Shown: positions 5,673 to 13,269, counted from the stretch's first letter. The stretch is DNA of 15,282 bases from Alphaproteobacteria bacterium (GCA_025998595.1 BNWE01000027.1:1-15282), one strand, 5' to 3'. Translations and numbers: made by a program. Notes: generated by a model not told the origin, from the letters alone.

Positions 5673-7631
5673 ATGGCATTAAAGGATTTTTTCAATAGAT
5701 TTGATTCCAGTAAAAAATACACGATGTTATTATTTTTGGCTGGTAAAGGTTTGCAATCCGCGGAGCTGAACGAAATTCAGGAGTGCGCAAGGCAAGCTTT
5801 AAAAGACATAGGCAACGCGATTTTTAAAGACGGCGATGTAATCAGAGGTTGCACATGCGTCGTCGATAATCAAACTGGGGCTGTAACAGTTGAGGCTGGA
5901 CAGGTTTATTTGAACGGCTCCATTCGCGACGTTAACGAAGGGAATTTTACAATCCCAGTTGACGTTTCCGTAAAAATCGGTGTGTATTTTAAAGAAAAAA
6001 TCGTCACAGAATTGGAGGATCCAGAACTACGAGATCCAGCCGTTGGCACGCGAAATTATCAGGAAACTGGAGCGGCGCGACTTAAATATAGTCTTGTTTG
6101 GGGTTTTCAATCGGAAGGTGTAACACCGCAAGCGTCTGATCTTGGAGAGTTTTTTGCAATATATAGCGTCGAGCACGGCGTGCTCGTGCAAAAAGCGTTG
6201 GCTCCGCAAATGGATTCCGTCAGTACAGCTTTGGCAAGGTACGACAACGAATCACACGGATCCTTTTTGATTCGTGGCATTGGCGTAACTTGCTTGAGTA
6301 CATCTGGTATTGAACAAGTTTTCACCATCAACGAAGGCAAAGCTCACGTTAATGGCCATGAAATTGAGTTGGCGCATTCTCTAAGAGTCAGATTCGACAA
6401 CGAAATTGATACCGAAACAATAGAATCGGATCCATATGTTTTCGAGCCGAATGCACAGGGAGTCATGACAATTCAGCTGAATCATTTTCCTCTAGCCTCA
6501 GTAACTTTGGTAGATGTGACGGCACAGAAAACTGTAAACTTGACTCATGGAAGCTACAATGTCGCACTCGATCCAATTCCTTCGACTTCTGTGCTTGAAA
6601 TTATTCTTATAAAACAAGGCGGTACTGTTTATACAAAAAGCACAGATTACAAATTAACGTCTGGCCAGGTCGATTGGTCTCCGGCTGGGGCTGAGCCAGC
6701 GCCTGGAAGTACATATGAAATTACTTACAGACATCGAGCAAGAGTTGATCCTACAAATATAACTGATACTGGCTTTGACATATCAGGAGCCGTCGACGGT
6801 ACAATGGTTTTGGTGACTTACTCCTGGAAAAAGCCGCGTTATGATTTAATCACAATTGATTCCGAGGGAATTGTTCGCCGTATAAAAGGTCTTGCTCATG
6901 CCTGGACTCAGTCAGTTCCAAAGGCTCCAAACGGGCAGCTGGTTCTGGCATCAGTTTTTCAAAATTGGACAAGCAATCAAAAGCCAAAAGTCACGAACAA
7001 TGCAGTAAAAGCCGCGCATATGGTTGACATCGAAGCTCTCAAGGACATGGTTCTGAATCTCTATTATTTAATGTCGCAAGAACGCCTGAAAAATGACGCA
7101 AACGCCAGCGATCCAAGCACAAAAAAGGGAATTTTCGTCGATCCATTTTTCGACGACGACATGCGTGATCAGGGAATTTTCCAAACCGGAGCAATTGTCG
7201 ATAAATGTCTAACTTTGCCATTGCGTTCTGAAGTTCAAGACCTCGCCAAGGATCAAGCCGTCTATATGTTGCCGTATGTGCTGGAGCCGATCATATCGCA
7301 GGAGTTGCAGACGGGCAGCATGAAAATTAATCCATATTGCGCATTTGATCCGATTCCGGCGGATCTGCACGTTACGCTAAACATCGATCACTGGACAGAG
7401 GTTGAAACGCAGTGGTTGAGTCCAATTACCGAAAGATTCACTAGAGTTGTGTCATGGATTGCTCCAACTACCACAGAGACTAGCACGAAAACTTTAGTCT
7501 CAAATACGAGCAAAAATGCTGAATTCATGCGGCGGATAACGCAAAAAATCAGAGTCGAGGGACTGAAACCAGGCGAGCAAATTACAACCATAGAATTTGA
7601 TGGAATTCCAGTAAATGTGGAGGCAGCATGA
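5673..7631 (+). CDS. DUF4815-type tail/baseplate-periphery protein, N-terminal part
   Basis: This 652-residue product starts 'FFNRFDSSKKYTMLLFLAG' then 'KGLQSAELNEIQ', the signature opening of DUF4815 phage tail proteins, and continues with 'VTELEDPELRDPAVGTRNYQ', 'SLVWGF', 'ALARYDNESHGSFLIRGI', 'KKGIFVDPFFDDDMRDQG' and 'GSMKINPYCAFDPIPA'. From memory of the family, such proteins are about 1000 aa and continue past this point into the segment encoded at 7738-8949; here the frame stops after 'TTIEFDGIPVNVEAA' at TGA 7629-7631. GGAG (5664-5667) precedes ATG 5673 by 5 nt, which decides the start over ATG 5640 inside the previous gene. The protein probably forms the rim to which fibres attach. 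Its biochemical role is not known. Confidence 0.8.
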   Translation: MALKDFFNRFDSSKKYTMLLFLAGKGLQSAELNEIQECARQALKDIGNAIFKDGDVIRGCTCVVDNQTGAVTVEAGQVYLNGSIRDVNEGNFTIPVDVSVKIGVYFKEKIVTELEDPELRDPAVGTRNYQETGAARLKYSLVWGFQSEGVTPQASDLGEFFAIYSVEHGVLVQKALAPQMDSVSTALARYDNESHGSFLIRGIGVTCLSTSGIEQVFTINEGKAHVNGHEIELAHSLRVRFDNEIDTETIESDPYVFEPNAQGVMTIQLNHFPLASVTLVDVTAQKTVNLTHGSYNVALDPIPSTSVLEIILIKQGGTVYTKSTDYKLTSGQVDWSPAGAEPAPGSTYEITYRHRARVDPTNITDTGFDISGAVDGTMVLVTYSWKKPRYDLITIDSEGIVRRIKGLAHAWTQSVPKAPNGQLVLASVFQNWTSNQKPKVTNNAVKAAHMVDIEALKDMVLNLYYLMSQERLKNDANASDPSTKKGIFVDPFFDDDMRDQGIFQTGAIVDKCLTLPLRSEVQDLAKDQAVYMLPYVLEPIISQELQTGSMKINPYCAFDPIPADLHVTLNIDHWTEVETQWLSPITERFTRVVSWIAPTTTETSTKTLVSNTSKNAEFMRRITQKIRVEGLKPGEQITTIEFDGIPVNVEAA

Positions 7632-7747
7632 TTTTTAAGAAAAAATATGAAATGAAACCTACTCTGATATTTCAAGCAATGTTCGCATACGGTGCAGCGG
7701 AGAGCGATAGCATTAATTGCCTGCGGAGGCTCTCCGCATGTCAATAA
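7628..7747 (+). CDS. Small 39-codon ORF between the two DUF4815 halves
   Basis: A 39-residue frame starts in the ATGA overlap with the previous stop (ATG 7628) and ends at TAA 7745-7747, overlapping the next gene's ATG 7738 by 10 nt. The product begins MIFKKKYEMKPTLIFQAMFA and ends 'DSINCLRRLSACQ'. GGAGG (7619-7623) lies 4 nt before the ATG, a usable though short spacing. I do not recognise it. Its last third is dictated by the palindromic DNA at 7697-7737, so it may be a by-product of an inserted element rather than a selected protein. Confidence 0.35.
   Translation: MIFKKKYEMKPTLIFQAMFAYGAAESDSINCLRRLSACQ
7697..7737 (+). promoter_or_regulatory. Two alternative hairpins over the ribosome site of the 7738 gene
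   Basis: GCGGAGAGC (7697-7705) is perfectly complementary to GCTCTCCGC (7729-7737), giving a 9-bp stem with a 23-nt loop. The same downstream arm can instead pair with GCGGAG (7723-7728) around a GCT triloop (7729-7731), giving a 6-bp stem. The ribosome site CGGAGG (7724-7729) is mostly in the loop of the first structure but buried in the stem of the second. The two structures cannot coexist, and both end one base before ATG 7738. The pairing is seen in the sequence; regulation is inference. Confidence 0.5.
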
Positions 7748-8949
7748 CAGCTAATAATCAAGGAGTTGCTGAGGGAAGTATGACTGTGCCAGAGGGAGTT
7801 CCAGCTGGCAAGGTGCTCGTTCGAGTTGTAGGAGATCAAGGCAGTGTTGGCACAACAACATATACTGCAAGTGGTACAATTACAACGCAATCAAGACGAA
7901 CCGTCACAACTGTTATTACTACATATGATCCTCTGGCGCAGACGTTTATGCTATCCGATGGTCGCCATGTTGCAGCTGTTGATTTGTGGTTTAAAAACAA
8001 GGGAACATCTAGAGTTTTAGTTCAAATTCGAGAGACAACTGTTGGAATTCCAAACCAAAACGTCGTTGCTCAGGGATATATTTTTCCAGCGGATATTAAT
8101 GTCAACGGAACTCATACACGTGTTTTATTTGGGGATGCAACGTCACGTTGCCCGATTTGGCTGGATGCGAATGTTGAATATGCAATTGTGATACTCACTG
8201 ACGATCCAGAAACGTCTGTCGCTGTGGTTGAGTTGGGAAAATTCGACTCAATCCACAATACATGGATTGCAAAACAGGCATATCAAGTTGGAGTTCTTTT
8301 ATCATCGAGTAATGCGAGTACTTGGACAGCGCACCAAGAGCTTGATCTCTCGTTTAGGTTGTTGGCTTGCAAGTTTACGGAAACTGAAAATCAGATAAAT
8401 CTTGGAACAATTACAGCTCATGAAAATACGGATTTGCTGACACTTGCGAATATTGAACGCGTCTCTTCAGAGACTGATGTTGAGTTTATATATACGGATT
8501 CAGACGGAAAAATCAATACTCTTGCGGAAGATATGCCGGTTCAACTCAAAGAAAAAATCGATGGCACAATTTCCGTAAAAGCTAAGCTAAAAGGAACGCA
8601 AACGCAATCTCCAGTTATATATCAGGGCGTGCAGACTGTTTTGGGCACCATCGATGAAACCTGTGACTATGTTACACGCGCAATTACTGCTGGAACGAAC
8701 GTAAAAGTTTCGATTACATACGAAAGTCTTACACCTGGAAATTCCAGCGTAAAAGTGTATTTGCAAAATACAAACACAACCTGGACGCTGGTTGATTTGA
8801 ACACGGGAACTCCAGTTGGCGACTCTTGGGAAGAGCACAATCATGTGGCCGAAAATTTCAGTGGAGCCACAACGCGAGTGAAATTGGTTTTGGAAGGTAA
8901 TGTGCTTTATCGGCCAAAAGTCCGAAATTTGAAAGTAATTGCGGTGTAG
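7738..8949 (+). CDS. DUF4815-type tail/baseplate-periphery protein, C-terminal part
   Basis: This 403-residue product starts 'SITANNQGVAEGSMTVPEG' and 'VPAGKVLVRVVG', not a natural protein N-terminus but the normal internal continuation of DUF4815-type proteins. It then has 'DPLAQTFMLSDGRHVAAVDL' (residues 64-83), 'VLVQIRETTVGIPNQ', 'AYQVGVLLSSSNASTWTAHQ' (181-200), a third beta domain, and the ending 'YRPKVRNLKVIAV'. It is best read as the C-terminal half of the protein encoded at 5673-7631, made as a separate chain. Translation would start at ATG 7738 from CGGAGG (7724-7729, 8 nt spacing). A TTG at 7717 is also in frame. The two chains could reassemble, or the product may be impaired; the intact downstream frame argues it is still under selection. 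Confidence 0.78.
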   Translation: MSITANNQGVAEGSMTVPEGVPAGKVLVRVVGDQGSVGTTTYTASGTITTQSRRTVTTVITTYDPLAQTFMLSDGRHVAAVDLWFKNKGTSRVLVQIRETTVGIPNQNVVAQGYIFPADINVNGTHTRVLFGDATSRCPIWLDANVEYAIVILTDDPETSVAVVELGKFDSIHNTWIAKQAYQVGVLLSSSNASTWTAHQELDLSFRLLACKFTETENQINLGTITAHENTDLLTLANIERVSSETDVEFIYTDSDGKINTLAEDMPVQLKEKIDGTISVKAKLKGTQTQSPVIYQGVQTVLGTIDETCDYVTRAITAGTNVKVSITYESLTPGNSSVKVYLQNTNTTWTLVDLNTGTPVGDSWEEHNHVAENFSGATTRVKLVLEGNVLYRPKVRNLKVIAV

Positions 8950-8952
8950 CCA

Positions 8953-9168
8953 ATGATAGATAATCGCACAACCAACAAAAATTATCCGCTGCCACATCCG
9001 CTAAACATTGCGTCTCAGGACGTTGTGAGAATGCGAGAAGCATACATCGCCATTGATGCGGATATGGCAAAGGTTGATGCAATTTGTACGAGAATGAGCG
9101 ATACATTTGATCGGGAAAAGTTCGAAAAATTTTTAGGCTTATGGGAGTGCGAGCCGCACGGGCGCTAA
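8953..9168 (+). CDS. Short fibre N-terminus-like protein, possibly truncated
   Basis: This 71-residue protein has the motif 'RTTNKNYPLPHPLNIASQDV' followed by 'VRMREAYIAIDADMAKVDA'. I know this 'NxxxNxPLPHPxN...DVxRLRxAxxAIDAD' pattern as the N-terminal attachment segment of phage tail fibres. In fibres this segment continues into a long shaft, but here the protein ends soon after at 'FLGLWECEPHGR'. The last eight or so codons lie in the palindromic segment starting at 9141, so the gene may have been cut short by that insertion. It starts 3 nt after the previous stop with only a weak ribosome site (GGTG), suggesting translational coupling. Confidence 0.6.
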   Translation: MIDNRTTNKNYPLPHPLNIASQDVVRMREAYIAIDADMAKVDAICTRMSDTFDREKFEKFLGLWECEPHGR

Positions 9169-9257
9169 TGGCTTCGCCACCAGATTGCAAGGTATGCGAG
9201 ATGTACTTGAAAAAAATAAATGGGTCCAGCGTCACGCTGGTGAGAGGTAAAAAATGA
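9141..9257 (+). CDS. Small 29-38 codon ORF before the first fibre gene
   Basis: A frame opens at ATG 9141 (38 codons) or, more likely by coupling, at ATG 9168, which overlaps the previous stop as TAATG (29 codons, starting MASPPDCKVCEMYLKKINGS). It ends at TGA 9255-9257 in an ATGA overlap with the fibre gene. It has a CxxC pair (CKVC). No good ribosome site is seen for either start. I do not recognise the product. The DNA is rich in hairpins, so this could be an element with chance coding capacity whose passage by ribosomes couples the neighbouring genes. Confidence 0.3.
   Translation: MGVRAARALMASPPDCKVCEMYLKKINGSSVTLVRGKK
9144..9179 (+). repeat. Palindrome pair at the 8953/9168 junction
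   Basis: Two perfect triloop hairpins lie here: GTGCG-AGC-CGCAC (9147-9159) and TGGC-TTC-GCCA (9169-9179). The stretch 9144-9164 (GGAG then TGCGAGCCGCACG then GGCG) matches the reverse complement of 13806-13827 except for one inserted base and one mismatch. The first hairpin contains the end of the 8953 gene; the second covers the ATG at 9168. Confidence 0.6.
9226..9240 (+). repeat. Hairpin just upstream of the first fibre gene's ribosome site
   Basis: CCAGCG (9226-9231), loop TCA, CGCTGG (9235-9240) form a perfect 6-bp triloop hairpin. The ribosome site AGAGG (9243-9247) and ATG 9254 follow directly. There is no T-run, so it is not a standard terminator. It could protect the fibre message or block ribosomes arriving from upstream. 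Confidence 0.5.
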
Positions 9258-10381
9258 GCGTTACTGAAGAAACTTTAAATGCTATCCACTCTAGATTGCA
9301 ATCGCTTTCGCAAGATGCAACTCCAGAGCAGATTGCGTATTTAGCAAAAGCGTTCGAAGCTGTGGCGAGCAACGGAAAAATGATCGATATTGTTAACTTG
9401 ACCGATCAAAAACTAGAGGAGATGTTAGCAAAGACCAACGAGCATTTGACGGCATTATCGGCTCATAATGATGCCTTCATTGCTGACTTGGGAGACCTGA
9501 AAGATGAGGCATGCGACGCAATTGCGTCTGTTACAAATGAGAATCTACTGTCCATAATCAATTTGGTTGAGTCTAGAAGGCCAGAGCTTGCGGCACTTAC
9601 CGAGCAATTTCAAACCGTGAACGATGTCCCGACAGGATCCTCAATTTTGAAGGAAATAACAAAGGAAGGAAACAGAGTAAAATTTGTGCAGGATGGTGCA
9701 TTGCCATTTGTTTTCGGTATTTTATCACGCTACAACGATTACAGTTACGGAGTCGGCAGTTTTACAACGGAATTGGGAACGCTTGGCTCTGTCAGCGCAG
9801 CCAATGAAATGCTGAAACTTCTGGCTGGAACCCACGGATACACGACTGAATACGCAGGATTTTACAAGGAGCCGAGTTTGTGCTTTTTGCAGGGATCAAT
9901 GGGAAATTTTATTCAAAGAGAAATGTATCTGAAATATCAGAGTAGTTCGAGCATGTATACATATCCATATGCTGCGCTTGGCGTGTTTTTCGTCAAAAAC
10001 ACAACTGATTTGGCAATTGCCACAACGATTAAAGTCGGCGGAAGCTGCTACTCAGATGGTGGATCGGTTTTAGTTGGAACACCAAATGCAGAAAACGAAG
10101 AAATCAGCTGGCAAAACATTTACGTAACATCTGCAACTTCAAGTAATTTTACGGGAATAGCCAGTTTTAACGTACCAGCCAACACAACTGTTGCGATACT
10201 TGTATACACGTCCAGCTATTACATCACAAGTGCCAACAGCTACTATGCACAATTTTTGCACTGGTATGTGCACAGTTTTAGAGCAGAAACTCTTGTCAAC
10301 GGTCTGGAAATCGATGTTGAAAAAACGTTGAAAGCTTGGCAGTGCAAGGGATTGAGCGGCACATATGATTTGTGGAGATAA
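9254..10381 (+). CDS. Tail fibre protein, first of two tandem paralogues
   Basis: This 375-residue protein has a helical N-terminal region (residues 1-120, with 'IHSRLQSLSQDATPEQIAYL' then 'AKAFEAVASNGKMIDIVNLT') of the kind found at the start of phage fibre proteins. A linker 'VNDVPTGSSILKEI' leads to a C-terminal domain opening with 'LPFVFGILSRYNDY' (150-163). This domain is rich in Ser, Thr and Tyr, with 'PSLCFLQGSMGNFIQREMYL', 'YTYPYAALGVFFVKNTT', 'VPANTTVAILVYTSSYYI' and the ending 'GLEIDVEKTLKAWQCKG'. It probably forms the trimeric receptor-binding tip. The ATG follows AGAGG (9243-9247) with a 6-nt gap. I do not know a characterised relative of the C-terminal domain. Confidence 0.65.
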   Translation: MSVTEETLNAIHSRLQSLSQDATPEQIAYLAKAFEAVASNGKMIDIVNLTDQKLEEMLAKTNEHLTALSAHNDAFIADLGDLKDEACDAIASVTNENLLSIINLVESRRPELAALTEQFQTVNDVPTGSSILKEITKEGNRVKFVQDGALPFVFGILSRYNDYSYGVGSFTTELGTLGSVSAANEMLKLLAGTHGYTTEYAGFYKEPSLCFLQGSMGNFIQREMYLKYQSSSSMYTYPYAALGVFFVKNTTDLAIATTIKVGGSCYSDGGSVLVGTPNAENEEISWQNIYVTSATSSNFTGIASFNVPANTTVAILVYTSSYYITSANSYYAQFLHWYVHSFRAETLVNGLEIDVEKTLKAWQCKGLSGTYDLWR

Positions 10382-10383
10382 CC

Positions 10384-11532
10384 ATGAAAGTATCGCAGAA
10401 AGCAATCGAACTGCTGCAACAGAGGCTGAAAAATCTTGATGTTTCAGTGGAAAACATCGAGTTAGAGCAACTTGCAAACGCAATAACGGCAATGTCAAAG
10501 TTGGAAACTACTGACGATATTTTGGATTTGGGAGCGGCGAAGCTTGCTGAAATATCAGAATGCGGCAACGAAAAAATCACTGAAATTGATGACCTTGGCA
10601 TAGCAAAACAAACGGAATTCCTGACTGCTAAAGATAGCAAATTATCAGATGTTTCTGCCTCAAAATTGAGTAGTTTGGATTCGGTATCTCAGGTTTTTGC
10701 TGAAAAACAAGATGAGATAAATTCTCTAGTCGATGATTTTGCCGAAATGAATGATGTGCCAGATGAATCAACAATTTGTCCTGAAATTTCAAACAATTTA
10801 GATCGCTATAAATTTCTGAATTCCGGCGATCTGCCTTTCGTTTTTGGTATTTTATCGCGCTACGATGACTATTATAGTGGCACCACAAGCACTTTGAGCA
10901 GTGATGTGATGCTTGGAATTTTAACCGGATGCCACGACTACACAACTTTAGCATCAGCTGGGTTCTATTCGGCACCAAAACTATGCTTTTTACAGGGCTC
11001 ACAGGGGAATTTCATCAAAAGAAAGCACTACACCAAATACACATACACGACATCTCAATATCAGTATCCATATGCAGCCGTGGGTTGCTTGTTCGTAAAA
11101 AACACAACTGAATCAGACATAACTTCGACACTTACTTTTGGTTGTTCAAGCTACGCAAGCACAGGCGGTGCAAATGTATTTGTTGGTGTTCCAAATACAG
11201 CAACAGAAACAATAACTTGGACAACTGCGTATTCGTATACGAGCTCATCATCAGGTGTTTCGCTCACGGTAAATATAACAGTACCAGCAAACTCTACGGT
11301 TGTAGTGATGCTCTATTCTTCGTCCTATTTCATCTCTGCGCCAACCGACGGCAAAACTACTCCTACCTCTTACTATTATCATGCGCAATTTCTGCATTGG
11401 CGACTAATTAAAATTAGGTCTGATTTTTTGACAGAGGGGCTGGAGATTGATTTTGATAAAACATTGAAGGCCTGGCAATGTCCTGGTTTTTCAAGTCCTT
11501 TTGAGCTTTTAAAGCCTACTGCAAGCATTTAA
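10384..11532 (+). CDS. Tail fibre protein, second of two tandem paralogues
   Basis: This 382-residue protein parallels the gene before it. It has a helical N-terminus ('AIELLQQRLKNLDVSVENIE', 'LEQLANAITAM'), then 'MNDVPDESTICPEI', and a C-terminal domain starting 'LPFVFGILSRYDDY' at the same residue (150). It shares 'LCFLQGSQGNFIKRKHY', 'YPYAAVGCLFVKNTT', 'VPANSTVVVMLYSSSYFI' and 'LEIDFDKTLKAWQCPG'. The loops between shared blocks differ in length and sequence. It is even more Ser/Thr/Tyr-rich. GGAG (10374-10377), inside the previous gene's last codons, lies 6 nt before ATG 10384; an in-frame GTG at 10372 overlaps that ribosome site and is rejected. The pair could make a mixed fibre or give two host specificities. 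Confidence 0.65.
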   Translation: MKVSQKAIELLQQRLKNLDVSVENIELEQLANAITAMSKLETTDDILDLGAAKLAEISECGNEKITEIDDLGIAKQTEFLTAKDSKLSDVSASKLSSLDSVSQVFAEKQDEINSLVDDFAEMNDVPDESTICPEISNNLDRYKFLNSGDLPFVFGILSRYDDYYSGTTSTLSSDVMLGILTGCHDYTTLASAGFYSAPKLCFLQGSQGNFIKRKHYTKYTYTTSQYQYPYAAVGCLFVKNTTESDITSTLTFGCSSYASTGGANVFVGVPNTATETITWTTAYSYTSSSSGVSLTVNITVPANSTVVVMLYSSSYFISAPTDGKTTPTSYYYHAQFLHWRLIKIRSDFLTEGLEIDFDKTLKAWQCPGFSSPFELLKPTASI

Positions 11533-11537
11533 TTTAT

Positions 11538-11543
11538 GGAGGG
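11538..11543 (+). promoter_or_regulatory. Ribosome binding site deciding a TTG start
   Basis: GGAGGG at 11538-11543 is the strongest ribosome site of the region. It lies 4 nt before TTG 11548 but inside the codons following ATG 11536, which itself has no ribosome site upstream (the preceding bases are A/T only). It therefore supports the TTG start. Confidence 0.55.
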
Positions 11544-11547
11544 AAAT

Positions 11548-12099
11548 TTGAAAACATACATAAGATTTGAAAATGGAAAACAATTGGAGGTTGCGACATT
11601 AGTGTCTAAGCCATCAGAAGAAGGCTGGAAAATAGCACCAGCAAACTTTGAGTTTTCAAAACGATATAAGCTTGCGTCAGGAAAAATCGAGGAAGTTTCA
11701 GTCGACGAGCTTGCTGCAATGCGTCTGGCTGAAACAAAAGCGATGATTGCGACTGAAATATCAATGCTTGTCGACAACGCCAGAAGCAAATATGTCGGAG
11801 GCTCACCAGCAAAGCAAAAATGCTATGAGCTGCAAGAAAAGGCTGCTCTTTCAGTACTTGAGAATGCCGAATCGCCACTAGGCTCTATACTCCAGCCGCT
11901 GGCGGATGTTAGAAACATAACCATTTTGGAAATGGCAGAGCTGATTTTGGCTAAAGCACAGGTTGCAAATCAAAAGATCATTTGGGCAGAAGCAATTGAA
12001 GACAATTACAAACTATTGATAGAAAACGCTGAAACTATAGAGCAAATCGACCAATTGCTTGTAGAAATATCAACAACACTAAAAGCGGAGGAGAACTAA
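11548..12099 (+). CDS. Probable tail fibre assembly chaperone-like protein
   Basis: From TTG 11548 the product is 183 residues (187 from ATG 11536). The N-terminus 'MKTYIRFENGKQLEVATLVS' then 'KPSEEGWKIAP' and 'KRYKLASGKIEEVS' forms a small beta module; the remaining two thirds are helical and acidic, with 'MIATEISMLVDNARSKYVGG' and 'AKAQVANQKIIWAEAIEDNY'. A small soluble protein directly after fibre genes, with a short beta N-terminus and a long helical C-terminus, is the usual picture of fibre assembly chaperones (Tfa-like), which help fibres trimerise and may stay on the tip. I cannot match it firmly to a named family. Confidence 0.5.
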   Translation: MKTYIRFENGKQLEVATLVSKPSEEGWKIAPANFEFSKRYKLASGKIEEVSVDELAAMRLAETKAMIATEISMLVDNARSKYVGGSPAKQKCYELQEKAALSVLENAESPLGSILQPLADVRNITILEMAELILAKAQVANQKIIWAEAIEDNYKLLIENAETIEQIDQLLVEISTTLKAEEN

Positions 12100-12101
12100 A
12101 C

Positions 12102-13256
12102 ATGTCTGAGAATTTTTTACATGGCGTATCTGTAGTTGAAGTCGATAGTGGACCACGTTCGATTCGTGGAACCTCATCGTCAGTTATTGGAGTCGTTGGA
12201 ACGGCGGAAAATGCTGATGCAGAGGCGTTTCCGTTGAACAAACCAGTTCTCATTAGTGGAAGCCTAACGGAGGCCGCAAAGCTTGGAATTTCAGGGACTC
12301 TACCATCTGCAATCAATGGTATTTTTGCTCAGGGCGGAGCAAATATTGTTGTAATTCGAGTGGCTGAAGGCACCGGAGAAACAGCAGATGCAGACACAAT
12401 TGCAAATGTAATTGGCGCTGTAAATGCAGATGGAACCTATAGTGGAATGCAATCTCTGCTTGCGGCTCAAAGCACTCTCGGTGTAACTCCACGCATTCTT
12501 TTGGCTCCTGGATTTTCTCACAACGATAGTGTTGCGGTTGAGTTTTTGACTCTGGCGGAGCGTCTTCATGGTATTTTCATTGCAGACGCTCCAGATATCG
12601 AGGCAGATGCAGTTGATTTTGCAGACAATTTAGGCCATTCGCGAGCGTATGTTGTTTATCCAAAAGTGATCAACACCAAAAATGAAACAGTTCCTGCAAG
12701 CTCATATGTTGCTGGAATTATAGCAAAAACCGACAATGAAACCGGCTTCTGGTGCTCACCTTCGAATAAAAAAATCAACGGCATCATTGGACTTTCGAAG
12801 TCAATCGACTTTTCGCTCGGTGATTTTGTGTGCAAAGCAAACTATCTCAACGAGAATAACATCGCAACAATCATCAACCAGGACGGGTATCGCTTGTGGG
12901 GAAATCGCACATGCTCTTCAGATTCAAAATGGCAATTTTTCTCAGTAAGACGCACCGCCGACATCATAGACGACAGCATTTTGAGAGCGCATTTGTGGGC
13001 AGTTGACCGGAATATCGTAAAAAATTACGTCACGGACGTTGTGGAAAGTGTGAACGCATACCTTGCAAATTTGAAATCGCTGGGTGCAATCATAGATGGA
13101 AAATGCTTCGCAAATGATGAGCTCAACACTCCAGCCAATATCGCAGATGGAAAAATTTATTTCGATTTTGAGTTCGTGCCGTCGTATCCGGCGGAAAAAG
13201 TTACGTTCCGGTCATATCTTGATGTTGGACTAAACGCTACGTTTTTAGCGATATAA
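12102..13256 (+). CDS. FI: Contractile tail sheath protein FI
   Basis: This 384-residue protein (P2 FI about 396) starts 'FLHGVSVVEVDSGPRSIRGT' followed by 'SSSVIGVVGTA', the standard P2-like sheath opening, then 'LTEAAKLGISGTLPSAINGI', 'ANIVVIRVAEG', 'PRILLAPGFSHN', 'SRAYVVYPKV' and, in the C-terminal domain, 'GYRLWGNRTCSSDSKWQFFS', 'VRRTADIIDDSI' and 'FDFEFVPSYPAEKVTFRSYL'. It polymerises around the tube and contracts to drive the spike through the envelope. The ATG is preceded by GGAGGAG (12088-12094) with a 7-nt gap. It lacks extra surface domains, giving a compact sheath. Confidence 0.95.
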   Translation: MSENFLHGVSVVEVDSGPRSIRGTSSSVIGVVGTAENADAEAFPLNKPVLISGSLTEAAKLGISGTLPSAINGIFAQGGANIVVIRVAEGTGETADADTIANVIGAVNADGTYSGMQSLLAAQSTLGVTPRILLAPGFSHNDSVAVEFLTLAERLHGIFIADAPDIEADAVDFADNLGHSRAYVVYPKVINTKNETVPASSYVAGIIAKTDNETGFWCSPSNKKINGIIGLSKSIDFSLGDFVCKANYLNENNIATIINQDGYRLWGNRTCSSDSKWQFFSVRRTADIIDDSILRAHLWAVDRNIVKNYVTDVVESVNAYLANLKSLGAIIDGKCFANDELNTPANIADGKIYFDFEFVPSYPAEKVTFRSYLDVGLNATFLAI

Positions 13257-13269
13257 AGAGGAGGAAAAA

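Noticed and set aside
6172..6186. Hairpin GAGCAC-GGC-GTGCTC as another copy of the palindromic element
   Set aside because: It lies within a conserved part of the DUF4815 protein, in frame, with no flanking similarity to the inserts; coding constraint explains it.
7626..7740. Translational bypassing over the 112-nt insert (T4 gene 60 type)
   Set aside because: No matched take-off and landing codon pair restores the frame. Slipping from GCA 7626-7628 to the GCA at 7736-7738 leads to TGT CAA TAA, a stop. Stop/start overlap is the simpler reading.
7626..7740. GCATG direct repeats at both ends of the insert as a target-site duplication
   Set aside because: GCATG occurs at 7626-7630 and 7736-7740, but removing one repeat plus the insert (110 nt) does not restore the joined frame, so a clean duplication of a five-base target is not supported.
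9254..11532. Diversity-generating retroelement acting on the fibre genes
   Set aside because: Hairpins and variable Tyr/Ser-rich tips suggested it, but there is no reverse transcriptase in the window, no template/variable repeat pair, and the two fibres differ along their whole length rather than at adenine positions of one segment.
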